This document shows positions 34,306 to 42,513 of a stretch of 64,000 nt of DNA, in pieces; positions within the stretch are counted from its first letter, which is position 1; every line of letters begins with the position of its first letter. Source of the DNA: Burkholderia sp. Bp8963. Its GTDB lineage: Bacteria; Pseudomonadota; Gammaproteobacteria; Burkholderiales; Burkholderiaceae. The stretch is taken from positions 1 through 64,000 of the forward strand of contig NZ_QTQP01000031.1 of NCBI RefSeq assembly GCF_003854275.1. Direction: 5' to 3'. Position numbers and translations under genes: made by a program. The notes under the pieces were generated by a model. It saw only the letters and a program-made list of their open reading frames with translations. It was not told the origin of the DNA and searched no databases.

Positions 34306-35172
34306 ATGCAAGTGACCGGAATCGCCTATGTAAATGGCTCGTTTCTTCCATACGCGGAAGCCCAGGTATCAATTTTTGATCGAGGCTTTCTGTTTGCGGA
34401 TGGCAGTTACGAAGTTTGCGCCGTGCTCGATGGCAAGATCATCGATAGCGAGATCCATCTGGCTCGTCTGCAACGCTCGACACGTGAAATCGAGCTGGAG
34501 TTGCCGGAGACGCCAGAGTGCATTGCCGCGCTGATGAAGGAAGCGATCTCTCGTAATGCATTGGTCGAGGGTTCAGTTTATCTGCAGGTCACTCGCGGGG
34601 TCGCGCCTGAGCGTAACTTTGCCTATCCCGAAGGCATACAGGCGTCGCTGATCATTTTCACGACGGCGAAGAAACTGATCGATACGCGGGAGGCGAGAAC
34701 GGGGATCGCAGCGAAGACAGTGCGCGATATCCGCTGGTTGCGCCGTGACATCAAGAGCATCTCGCTTCTCGCCCAAGTGCTTGTCAGGCAGGAGGCCGCC
34801 AAGGCCGGCTGTCAGGAAGCGATCATGGTGGACGATGATGGCTATATCACCGAGGGTGCGTCGTCATCGGTATTTATTTTGAATACCGAAGGTGTTTTGG
34901 TCACGCGACCAAATTTCAGCGCGATCTTGCAGGGCTGCACGCGCAAGGCAGTCGTTCAACTTGCCGCCGAGCGGGACATTCGTATCGAAGAACGCCTGTT
35001 CAGCGTAGCCGAGGCACTTGAGGCAAAAGAAGTATTCGTTACCAGCGCGGGGGTGCTGGTGCAGTCTGTCGTTACGATTGATGGCAACGCAATTGGCGAT
35101 GGCCGGGTAGGGCCGGTGGCTCGACGCTTGCGGGAGATTTATATCGACGTTTCCCGTGCGAGGGCGAGCTAG
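34306..35172 (+). CDS. dat: D-amino acid aminotransferase (class IV PLP)
   Basis: The 288-aa product matches D-alanine aminotransferases: YVNGSFLPYAEAQVSIFDRG at the start, the PLP lysine Lys150 (RRDIKSIS), and Glu183 (YITEGASSSVF) that binds the pyridine nitrogen. It would convert D-amino acids and 2-oxoglutarate or pyruvate to the matching oxoacid and D-glutamate or D-alanine. Third codon positions use A and T much more than the neighbours, a sign of transfer. GGAG lies before the ATG. It is distinct from the flavoprotein route (dadA) encoded 20 kb to the left. Confidence 0.9.
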   Translation: MQVTGIAYVNGSFLPYAEAQVSIFDRGFLFADGSYEVCAVLDGKIIDSEIHLARLQRSTREIELELPETPECIAALMKEAISRNALVEGSVYLQVTRGVAPERNFAYPEGIQASLIIFTTAKKLIDTREARTGIAAKTVRDIRWLRRDIKSISLLAQVLVRQEAAKAGCQEAIMVDDDGYITEGASSSVFILNTEGVLVTRPNFSAILQGCTRKAVVQLAAERDIRIEERLFSVAEALEAKEVFVTSAGVLVQSVVTIDGNAIGDGRVGPVARRLREIYIDVSRARAS

Positions 35173-35350
35173 GGTCTGTTTACATGCGGAACGCACATGC
35201 GAATGCCCGAAATCGCTCGTAGGTCAAGAAGCGAGGGCGCCGTTTGGCCGAGCCAAACAAATGTCGTCATACAGCGCCTGGACGCGGCCTCAGGGTCCTG
35301 CGCGAGCAGGAATGCCTCAAGAGTTTGCAGGCGTGCGCCAGAGGCCCTGG
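35173..35350. other. possible mobile-element remnant after dat
   Basis: The sequence directly after the dat stop codon (GGGTCTGTTTACAT) looks like an insertion-sequence end, and a hairpin GTTTGGC-CGA-GCCAAAC lies at 35242-35258. No transposase frame and no matching opposite end were found. This is a weak call based on pattern only. Confidence 0.25.
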
Positions 35351-35890
35351 CTAGGGTGCCGTGGCCGGCTGGCGTTGTGAAAGGAGCCGGTTGACGCGGA
35401 TAATGAAGCGCCAGTGCAGCGCCCAGAGGAGCAGCGCGACCAGGGTTGCCAGTTCGCCAAGCCAGTTGGGCACGAAGGCGACCAGTTGGGCCGCGCACCA
35501 GCCGTGCCCGGAGCGCATGCCGAAATTCTCCAGGCCTCGCAGGCGCGGGTTGTACCGGGCCTCCGCACGCAGGGAGTTCGAGACATTGGCGACGATGAAG
35601 AAATCTTCGATGAAGTTGTAGGGGATGAGGAACATCAGCCACACCGAACCCGGTTCGGCGGTGCGGGACTGCGCCTGGAGCAGGCTCAGGCAGCGTTGCA
35701 GGCTCCGACAGTAAAGCGCCACCGCCAAGAGAAAGCCTGCGACCAGCAGTGACAGCAACGGCAAGCCTCGGGCTAGCAACTGCGCGAACAGGCCCTCGCG
35801 CAGTTCGGGATCGAGCAGCGGGTAGATCGCTCCGGCGCAGATCGCGCCGGTAGCCAGCAGCTTGAACAAGAGCAAGCGCATGTCGTTCAT
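35351..35890 (-). CDS. DUF4328-like membrane protein
   Basis: The 179-aa protein has four hydrophobic spans (about 4-22, 38-58, 85-103, 140-160). The second half, with MFLIPYNFIEDFFIVANVSN between spans, resembles DUF4328 proteins, which are of unknown function. No clear Shine-Dalgarno supports either ATG (35890 or 35881). GC and codon use are high again compared with dat just upstream, so the two genes probably did not arrive together. It has no operon partner. Confidence 0.6.
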   Translation of the reverse strand: MNDMRLLLFKLLATGAICAGAIYPLLDPELREGLFAQLLARGLPLLSLLVAGFLLAVALYCRSLQRCLSLLQAQSRTAEPGSVWLMFLIPYNFIEDFFIVANVSNSLRAEARYNPRLRGLENFGMRSGHGWCAAQLVAFVPNWLGELATLVALLLWALHWRFIIRVNRLLSQRQPATAP

Positions 35891-36553
35891 TCGTGACGCC
35901 GGGAAAGGGCATCCAGTATAGACGAGGCGGCATGGCTGGCGATGGGGCGGATTGTCGAGACCGCTTCCGGGCTGCCTCTGCTTTCGAATCGCGCAGCTGT
36001 GGTCTCGCGCGCAAGCTCGATGAATGGTTTCGGCCGGTTGCCTGTTCTTTGAGCAAGGCGATCGGACCCTTGTGCGGCAAGGAACGCGGCGGGTTTTCCA
36101 CACGGTTGTCCAGTGAAATTGTGGATAGTGTGGCGGGCGGCGATTCCGGATATCGCCGAGCTCGCATGCCGCAGCACAAGCTCGGGAAAGCGAGGATAGG
36201 CGGTGAGTCCGACGATGGACATGCAGCGTCACTGCAGGACGACGCAACACGAATTCTGTCTTCATTCAAATCGATCGTCATCCGCCGACGACCGATACGA
36301 CAGCCTGATTGCAGTTCGATGGCAGACACGTTTCCGGCGTTCGCATCGCTCATGTGAGCGCCGGATGCAAGGCGTCAACTGTTAAACAAGGTGAGTCATT
36401 CGTCAGCATTTGCAACGAGCGTAACAGTCCTCAAGAATCGCGGATTTCCGGTGCGAGGCCCGCTACAGTGGCTCCACCTGCCGCACGGTGCGGCGAGGAA
36501 CGCGACAGGCCGCCGATGCGGCCGGTACCAACAATGTCTTTGGGGAGAAAACC
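35891..36553. other. 663-bp gap without a convincing gene
   Basis: Short frames occur on both strands but none has a recognisable protein or a ribosome site. The stretch 36110-36160 and the last 150 bp are AT-richer and may hold the promoter of the exported protein gene that follows. Nothing else is seen. Confidence 0.5.
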
Positions 36554-37084
36554 ATGAACAAGATTCGTACGATGCTGCTCGGTGCCGCGCTGACGGCGTT
36601 TGCTACGTCGGCTGCTTTTGCGCAGACGGCCCAGACGGGTGCGCAGGGTTCGGCCGGTCTCAACGTCCAGACGCCGGTTCTCGGCGTCAGCACGCAGGCA
36701 GGTGCCGGCGCGAACGCCGCGGGTACGGGCACGGGCGCAGGCAATCTCGTCGGCGGCGCGGTGAACGGCGTCGGCAAGGCGGTCGGTGGTGTCGGCGCAG
36801 CGGCCGGCAACGTGGTCGGCGGCGCGACGAACGCGGTGGGTTCGGCCGCGGAATCCGCGAAGGACACGACGAAGTCGGCCGTCCATTCGGCGAAGCAGCA
36901 CGTGAAGCACGTCGCGGGCGCGGCGAAGAACCACGCGGAAGGCGCGATGTCGACGGCAGGCGATGTGGTCGGCGGCGCGAAGGCGAAGGCCGGCGAAGCG
37001 CTCGACGGCACCGCTGCGGCAGTTCAGGGCGGCGCGTCGGTCGGCGTGAAGGGCTCGGCTTCGGCTCAAAGCGGCGCGATGTAA
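36554..37084 (+). CDS. glycine/alanine-rich exported protein of unknown function
   Basis: The 176-aa product has a clean signal peptide (MNKIRTMLLGAALTAFATSA, cut after AFA). The mature part is nearly all Gly, Ala, Val, Thr and Ser, in repeats of the type VGGAVNGVGKAVGG and VGSAAESAKDT, with a basic-rich stretch with several His (HSAKQHVKHVAGAAKNHAEG). It has no Cys and no aromatic-rich region. Such composition recalls LEA-like or surface structural proteins, but no family is recognised. GGGGAGAAAACC precedes the ATG. Confidence 0.8.
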   Translation: MNKIRTMLLGAALTAFATSAAFAQTAQTGAQGSAGLNVQTPVLGVSTQAGAGANAAGTGTGAGNLVGGAVNGVGKAVGGVGAAAGNVVGGATNAVGSAAESAKDTTKSAVHSAKQHVKHVAGAAKNHAEGAMSTAGDVVGGAKAKAGEALDGTAAAVQGGASVGVKGSASAQSGAM

Positions 37085-37150
37085 GCAGCGGCGATTTTGC
37101 CGGCGCGGCGTTCGACTCGATCGAGCCGCCGCGCAGGCACTTGCCGGACG

Positions 37151-37184
37151 ACGGCCCGGTTCGCTTCGATGCGAACCGGGCCGT
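37151..37184. terminator. strong hairpin between convergent genes
   Basis: A perfect 14-bp stem (37151-37164 with 37171-37184, loop TTCGAT) lies between the exported protein gene and the porin gene, whose 3' ends face each other. It lacks a T tract, but it is positioned to close both transcripts. Confidence 0.65.
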
Positions 37185-37211
37185 CTTGCCTGTGAGGCCG
37201 GCAGAAGACGA

Positions 37212-38372
37212 TCAGAACCGGTGGCGCAGGCCCAGATTCACCATGGTCTGGGACTTCGTGCCGTTGTAACCGTACGAACCGATCGATGCCTGTGCCGGCG
37301 CCTTGCCGCCTTCGCCGTCGGCAGTGTCCCCGCTCGCGTGCTGATACGTGGCCGTCATGTAGACGTCGGTGCGCTTCGAGAGGTTATAGTCGGCGCCGAG
37401 CGACACCTGGTGGTAGTCCGCAGCGCTATCCCCGCCCGACTTCGTGTAGCTGTAGCCGACACCCACCAGCAGCGCCTGTGATGCCTGGTAGTTCAAAAAG
37501 CCTTGCGCGGTGTTGTAGTGCTCGTTCTTCGCAAACACCGAAGCGCCATCGCGGCGGTATTGCGCATTGCTGTAGCCGGCACCTACAGTGAATGCGCCGA
37601 ACACATACTGACCCGCGGCGCGCGCGATACCGATCGAATGCGCGGTCTGGTAGCCCGTGTTGATCGCGCCGTTGAACGTGCCGTCAGACGTGCTCGACCA
37701 CGTCGTGCGGTCACCGGCCGTCGGGTTCGCGTTCGCTGCGTAGAAGTAGCCGCCTGCGAGGCTCAGCGGGCCGTTGTTGTACGCCACCGCCGCCGAATAC
37801 GACTGCTTCGAGCCGGTGCTGCCCGCCACGCCGCCAAGCGAGTACATGGCGGCGAACTGCAGGCCGGCAAACACGGGCGATGTGTACTTGACCGCGTTGT
37901 CGACGCGGAAGCTGTTGTCGTAGTTGTCGACATCACCGGCGGTCGCGAACGCACTGCCGAAGTAGTTGTCGGCGGTGATCGGCTGCACGAGGTCGATCAG
38001 CGGATCGTACTGACGCCCCAGCGTAACCGTACCGTACTGGTTGCTGGCGAGGCCGACGAAGGCTTGCCGCCCGAACATGCGGTTACCCTGGCCGAGGGCG
38101 CCGGTGCTCGGATTGAAGCCGTTCTCCAACTGGAAGATTGCTTGCAGGCCGCCGCCGAGATCCTCGGCGCCCTTGATGCCCCAGCGGCTGCCGGACAGGT
38201 TGCCCGCGCTGCTGTTGCCGAGTGCCCACAGGTTCTTCGCGCCGTCGGCGTGATTCACGTACGTGAGCGAGGTATCGATCGTGCCGTACAGCGTCACGCT
38301 CGTCTGGGCGTGCGCGATACCCGCCACCGCGAACGACGCGAGCGAGAGGATCGATAGAGTCGTGCGTTTCAT
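37212..38372 (-). CDS. outer-membrane porin (Gram-negative porin family)
   Basis: The 386-aa product has a signal peptide cut after AHA (residue 22) and the mature start QTSVTLYGTIDTSLTYVNH typical of Burkholderia/Bordetella general porins. It has repeated amphipathic strands and the obligatory C-terminal Phe (NLGLRHRF) for outer-membrane insertion. It forms a trimeric channel for small solutes. AAAAAAGGAGATGAC before the ATG at 38372 is a very strong ribosome site. The AT-rich gap upstream presumably holds the promoter. Confidence 0.95.
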   Translation of the reverse strand: MKRTTLSILSLASFAVAGIAHAQTSVTLYGTIDTSLTYVNHADGAKNLWALGNSSAGNLSGSRWGIKGAEDLGGGLQAIFQLENGFNPSTGALGQGNRMFGRQAFVGLASNQYGTVTLGRQYDPLIDLVQPITADNYFGSAFATAGDVDNYDNSFRVDNAVKYTSPVFAGLQFAAMYSLGGVAGSTGSKQSYSAAVAYNNGPLSLAGGYFYAANANPTAGDRTTWSSTSDGTFNGAINTGYQTAHSIGIARAAGQYVFGAFTVGAGYSNAQYRRDGASVFAKNEHYNTAQGFLNYQASQALLVGVGYSYTKSGGDSAADYHQVSLGADYNLSKRTDVYMTATYQHASGDTADGEGGKAPAQASIGSYGYNGTKSQTMVNLGLRHRF

Positions 38373-38742
38373 GTCATCTCCTTTTTTACACAGTTGCATG
38401 TGGTTGCGCGAACTGAGGGAGATTACCTAGACACATTTCCATTGCAAAAAGCGGAAATCTGTTTTGTGTCGAAAAGGACACAGCCTTCCGCACAAAAGGG
38501 TGCACGAGGATGGTGCGCATCGTCACGTGGATGGTGCACATTGTCTTTTTCAATATGACAATCCCCATTGAAAATAGACTAATTACGAGTTTTGAAGGAT
38601 GGCACGAGAAAATCGTGAATACGCTCAGGCCTATTCCGCCACATTTCTTTGTCTTTTCTGCCACCCGTTGCGATTATTCCGATATCCAAAAATAATTGTT
38701 GATGGATTGAGTTTTGGAGATGGAGCGTGGAACTGTTATGGT
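38373..38742. promoter_or_regulatory. AT-rich upstream region of the porin gene
   Basis: No gene is seen. The composition falls well below the local GC and would suit a long regulated porin promoter. Individual -10/-35 elements could not be decided among several candidates. Confidence 0.4.
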
Positions 38743-38815
38743 TTGCGCGTGCGTCTCGCACATTATGTGTTGGCAGATGTACCCACGCTTGAGCGGCTTC
38801 GGCCGCTCTTTTTTC
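38743..38815 (+). ncRNA. candidate small RNA ending in an intrinsic terminator
   Basis: The stem GAGCGGC-TTCG-GCCGCTC (38791-38808) followed by T6 (38809-38814) is an ideal rightward terminator, yet no rightward gene precedes it; the genes on both sides run leftward. A -10-like TATGGT lies at 38737-38742, which would give a transcript of about 65 nt starting near 38749, with a GCG-rich helix before the terminator. The -35 is weak. The placement opposite a porin gene recalls small RNAs that tune porins, but no pairing was established. Confidence 0.45.
38791..38814 (+). terminator. rightward Rho-independent terminator with UUCG loop
   Basis: Seven perfect GC-rich pairs, a TTCG tetraloop and six T residues. 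It cannot serve the leftward LysR gene, because the T tract is on the wrong side for that strand. Confidence 0.85.
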
Positions 38816-38941
38816 TTTGTTGTGCGGTCCTTTACCGGCGTCGTCAAATCCGTCCTGAACCCGTGAACGGTGCGCAGGCGACGATCAGGCCCATCACGGC
38901 CCTCACGCCGTCCAACGAGCGTGGTCTTGCTGACTCGCAGG

Positions 38942-39895
38942 CTAAAGCGGAAACCCTTGCGCGAAGCACTCGCGCAGATGGCTCACGAACAGGCCGACCG
39001 CGCGTGGCACATGCGTTGCGTAAGGCCTCAGCACATAGAGCTGCTCGGCAAACGTGCCGGTGATGCGCCAGTCCGGCAACAGCTGCACAAGCTTGCCGGC
39101 CTGCACCGCGGCTTGCGCGGTGAAGTCGGGCAGCAGCGCGATGCCGAGGCTGTCGAGCGCCGCGTCGCGTAGCGCTTCGCTGTTGTTCGCGGAAAACGGA
39201 CCGTTCACCGGCAGCACGACGCGCTCCTGCGCCGCGCCGGATGGGGTCTTGCGCGCCGCCTTGCGCTCGAACGACCACGCCGCTGCGCCGGCCGAGCGCG
39301 GATAGGACAGGCAATCGTGGCCGGCGAGATCCTCCGGTCTGGCCGGCGTGCCGCGCCGGCGCAGGTACGCGCGCGTCGCGACGATCACCGAACGCGTTTC
39401 GCACAGCTTCCACGCGACGCATGTGTCGGGCGCCTCCGCGCTGTGGCGGATCGCGAGATCGAAGCCCTCGGCCGCGAGCGACACGAGCCGGTCGGACACC
39501 TCGAGCTGCACGCGCACGGCCGGATGGGCCTTCAGGAACGCGGGCAGTTTCGGCACGAGCTGCTGCCGCGCGAACGCGACGGGTGCCGTGACGCGCAGTT
39601 GCCCGCGCACGACGCCCGCGAGCTCGCGAACGTTCGCGAAGCTGGCCGCGATCTGCGCGTAATGGCTGCGCGTATCCTCGACGAGCTGCTGCCCGGCCTC
39701 CGTCAGCCGGACGCTGCGCGTCGTGCGCTGCACGAGGGAAATGCCGGCGGCGCGCTCCAGTTCCGCGATCCGCTGGCTCACGGCCGCCTTGCTGACGCCG
39801 AGCCGCGCGGCCGTCGCGGTGTAGCTGCCCTGTTCGGCGAGCATCGTGAGCCAGTGCAGATGCGTCCACAGGTTTTCGGCGTTCTGGATATCCAT
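38942..39895 (-). CDS. LysR-family regulator (CrgA/DmlR-like)
   Basis: The 317-aa product has the HTH at residues 10-66 (GSYTATAARLGVSKAAVSQR) and an effector domain with the EGFDLAIRHS signature of the CrgA/DmlR side of the family. It starts at the ATG at 39895. It is divergent from mmsA with 108 bp between, and an inverted repeat lies there, so regulation of mmsA is the likely role. Confidence 0.9.
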   Translation of the reverse strand: MDIQNAENLWTHLHWLTMLAEQGSYTATAARLGVSKAAVSQRIAELERAAGISLVQRTTRSVRLTEAGQQLVEDTRSHYAQIAASFANVRELAGVVRGQLRVTAPVAFARQQLVPKLPAFLKAHPAVRVQLEVSDRLVSLAAEGFDLAIRHSAEAPDTCVAWKLCETRSVIVATRAYLRRRGTPARPEDLAGHDCLSYPRSAGAAAWSFERKAARKTPSGAAQERVVLPVNGPFSANNSEALRDAALDSLGIALLPDFTAQAAVQAGKLVQLLPDWRITGTFAEQLYVLRPYATHVPRAVGLFVSHLRECFAQGFPL

Positions 39896-39901
39896 AGACT
39901 G

Positions 39902-39923
39902 ATTGTTCACGTTTGAAAACAAT
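39902..39923. promoter_or_regulatory. candidate LysR box in the LysR/mmsA promoter
   Basis: ATTGTT at 39902-39907 and AACAAT at 39918-39923 are exact complements around a 10-bp spacer. This lies just outside the LysR start codon, where autoregulatory sites of this family are usual. Confidence 0.5.
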
Positions 39924-40003
39924 GAATTCAACGATAGCATCTTTGCAGGCCGTCGCGCGCTGCCTACACTGCCTCCATCGCAAACCATCAACAGGAGGAC
40001 GAC

Positions 40004-41515
40004 ATGCAGGCTTACCAGGACAGCGCGAACGTCGGTCATTTCATTCACGGTGAACGCACGGACGGCACGGGTACGCGTACCCAGCCGATCTTCAATCCGG
40101 CGACGGGCGCAGCGACGCGCACGCTGCTGCTCGGCGAGGTGGCGGACGTCGACGCGGCCGTCGCGAGCGCGAAGGCGGCGTTCCCGGCCTGGAGCAACAC
40201 GCCGCCGATTCGCCGCGCACGCGTGATGCTGCGCTTTCTCGAACTGATGAACCGGCATTGCAACGAGCTCGCTGCGATCATCACCGCGGAGCACGGCAAG
40301 GTTTTCTCCGATGCGCAGGGCGAGGTGGCACGCGGCATCGACGTGATCGAGTTCGCGTGCGGCATTCCGCAACTGCTGAAGGGCGACTATACGGAGCAGG
40401 TGTCGACGGGCATGGACAACTGGACGACGCGTCAGCCGCTCGGCGTGGTCGCGGGCATCACGCCGTTCAATTTCCCGTGCATGGTGCCGTGCTGGATGTT
40501 CCCGGTCGCGATTGCCGCGGGCAATACGTTCGTGCTGAAGCCGAGCGAGCGCGATCCGTCGGCGGCGCTATTCATCGCGGATCTGCTGAAGCAGGCCGGC
40601 CTGCCCAATGGCGTGTTCAACGTCGTGCAGGGCGACAAGACCGTCGTGGATGTGCTGATCACCCATCGCGACGTGAAGGCGGTGAGCTTCGTCGGCTCGA
40701 CGCCGATCGCGAGCTACATCTACGAGACGGGCGCGCGGCACGGCAAGCGCGTGCAGGCGCTCGGCGGCGCGAAGAACCATCTGGTCGTGATGCCGGACGC
40801 GGACCTCGACCAGGCCGTGGACGCGTTGATCGGCGCCGCGTACGGATCGGCCGGCGAGCGCTGCATGGCGATCTCGGTTGCGGTGCTGGTCGGCGACGTC
40901 GCCGACCGGATCGTTCCGATCCTCGCCGAGCGTGCCCGCGCACTGCGCGTGAAGGACGGCATGGAAGCCGATGCGGAAATGGGGCCCGTCGTGACGCGCC
41001 AGGCGCTGGAGCGCATCGAAGGCTACATCGCGACCGGCGTGGAAGAGGGCGCGCAACTCGTGGTGGACGGCCGTGGCCTGAAGGTGCCGGGACGCGAGGA
41101 AGGCTTCTTCACGGGCGGCACGCTGTTCGATCACGTCACGCCCGACATGCGCATCTATAAGGAAGAGATCTTCGGCCCGGTGCTCGCATGCGTGCGCGTG
41201 AAGGACTTCGCCGACGCGGTCGAGCTGATCAATGCGCATGAATTCGGCAACGGCGTTGCATGCTTCACGCGCGACGGCCACGTGGCGCGCGAATTCGGCC
41301 GCCTGATCGACGTGGGGATGGTCGGCATCAACGTGCCGATTCCGGTGCCGATGGCATGGCACGGCTTCGGCGGCTGGAAGCGCAGCCTGTTCGGCGACAT
41401 GCACGCGTACGGCGAGGAAGGCGTGCGTTTCTATACGAAGCAGAAGTCGATCATGCAGCGCTGGCCCGAGAGCATCGAGAAGGGCGCCGAGTTCGCGATG
41501 CCGACGGCGAAGTGA
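40004..41515 (+). CDS. mmsA: CoA-acylating methylmalonate-semialdehyde dehydrogenase
   Basis: The 503-aa product has the ALDH fold with nucleophile Cys287 in [11 protein letters not shown]. The glutamate base of ordinary ALDHs is replaced by Asn258 ([14 protein letters not shown]), which is the mark of MmsA enzymes that use CoA as acyl acceptor. It converts (S)-methylmalonate semialdehyde, and malonate semialdehyde, to propionyl-CoA or acetyl-CoA in valine, inositol or beta-alanine breakdown. AGGAGGACGAC precedes the ATG. No mmsB or acyl-CoA dehydrogenase gene follows; it is a single-gene unit ended by a terminator. Confidence 0.94.
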   Translation: MQAYQDSANVGHFIHGERTDGTGTRTQPIFNPATGAATRTLLLGEVADVDAAVASAKAAFPAWSNTPPIRRARVMLRFLELMNRHCNELAAIITAEHGKVFSDAQGEVARGIDVIEFACGIPQLLKGDYTEQVSTGMDNWTTRQPLGVVAGITPFNFPCMVPCWMFPVAIAAGNTFVLKPSERDPSAALFIADLLKQAGLPNGVFNVVQGDKTVVDVLITHRDVKAVSFVGSTPIASYIYETGARHGKRVQALGGAKNHLVVMPDADLDQAVDALIGAAYGSAGERCMAISVAVLVGDVADRIVPILAERARALRVKDGMEADAEMGPVVTRQALERIEGYIATGVEEGAQLVVDGRGLKVPGREEGFFTGGTLFDHVTPDMRIYKEEIFGPVLACVRVKDFADAVELINAHEFGNGVACFTRDGHVAREFGRLIDVGMVGINVPIPVPMAWHGFGGWKRSLFGDMHAYGEEGVRFYTKQKSIMQRWPESIEKGAEFAMPTAK

Positions 41516-41567
41516 TGGAAAAGACGTGTTGCCGGGGACGGGGCACGGTTTTCATGTAACGGGATTG

Positions 41568-41589
41568 CCGCCGGTTCGCCGGCGGTTTT
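41568..41589 (+). terminator. Rho-independent terminator of mmsA
   Basis: CCGCCGG-TTCG-CCGGCGG followed by TTTTC, 52 bp after the mmsA stop codon. Confidence 0.85.
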
Positions 41590-41712
41590 CTTATGGTTCT
41601 TCAACATCCCTTCGGGCTCTTGACTATTGACTACGGGCGCGAAAGGGGGGACCGTATCGGCTTCGCATTGGGTTCGCTGTTGTCTCGATCAGACTAACAA
41701 TCCGAGGTAACC

Positions 41713-42513
41713 ATGTGGATCTTCCGTGTCGATGAGCCTCGTCTCGGGGTCATCCGTGTTCGAGAATGGCGCCGCCGCGCGCGCCACACGATCGGCCTTC
41801 TCGTCCTGCTGCTGGGCTGCGCCGTCACCGGGCTGATCAGCCTCGACCAGTCCAAAACATCTGTCCCCAACAAAATGTTTACGGCCCTCTGGGATGGGGT
41901 CAACCTCGTCACGACAATCGGTGCCTTCAGCGAGTTCAATCAGCCTCAGAAGGTCTTCATGCTTGTGGCCATGGTCGCGACACTGCTGATCGGCGGATTC
42001 GCGGTGTCGAAGCTCACCGGCATGCTATCGGGCGACGACGTGATGGCTTATCGGGAGAACCGGCTCATGGAACGCAAGCTCGAACAACTCGTCAACCATG
42101 TCGTGGTGGTCGGATTCCATTCGCTCGGAGAACTGGTTGCGAACCGCCTGCAAGGTGCGGGAGAGACGGTGCTCGTCCTCGTGGGCGATCAGGAACAGGC
42201 CGACCGGGCCGCGGATAGCGGCCACATGGTCGTGCTCGGCTCGCCTGGCGCGTTCGACGACGTGCTCAAGCATGCGCGGCTGGACAGCGCCAAGGCCATG
42301 GTCGTGACGACACCCGACAGCAACAATAATCTGGCGATCACGCTGGTGGCCCATACGCTGAACGATTCGCTCGCGATTTCAGTACCCGGCGAAAACCCGT
42401 TGAGAAAAGGGCTCTTCACGAGCGCAGGCGCATCCAACGTGGTCATAGCCGATGACCTCATCGCCAATGCACTGATCAGCTCACTCACGACAGCAGTGGA
42501 GGCAGCGAAATGA
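41713..42513 (+). CDS. two-TM ion channel with RCK/TrkA-N domain and unusual selectivity filter
   Basis: The 266-aa product has TM1 (26-44), a pore helix and filter (54-72), TM2 (80-98) and a cytoplasmic nucleotide-binding RCK domain from about residue 128. The layout is that of MthK-like K+ channels. The filter reads TTIGAF (67-72) in place of T-V-G-Y-G, losing the second glycine and the aromatic-Gly pair. The RCK motif is GFHSLG, with His in place of the middle glycine. Ion selectivity and ligand are therefore open. The gene overlaps the SulP start by four bases (ATGA). Confidence 0.85.
   Translation: MWIFRVDEPRLGVIRVREWRRRARHTIGLLVLLLGCAVTGLISLDQSKTSVPNKMFTALWDGVNLVTTIGAFSEFNQPQKVFMLVAMVATLLIGGFAVSKLTGMLSGDDVMAYRENRLMERKLEQLVNHVVVVGFHSLGELVANRLQGAGETVLVLVGDQEQADRAADSGHMVVLGSPGAFDDVLKHARLDSAKAMVVTTPDSNNNLAITLVAHTLNDSLAISVPGENPLRKGLFTSAGASNVVIADDLIANALISSLTTAVEAAK

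Noticed and set aside
35173-35350. A complete insertion sequence after dat
   Set aside because: Only one IS-end-like stretch exists; no transposase or second inverted end was found.
38599-39063. Rightward frame across the terminator and into the LysR gene
   Set aside because: It runs through a strong terminator and then antisense to LysR; no ribosome site or family.
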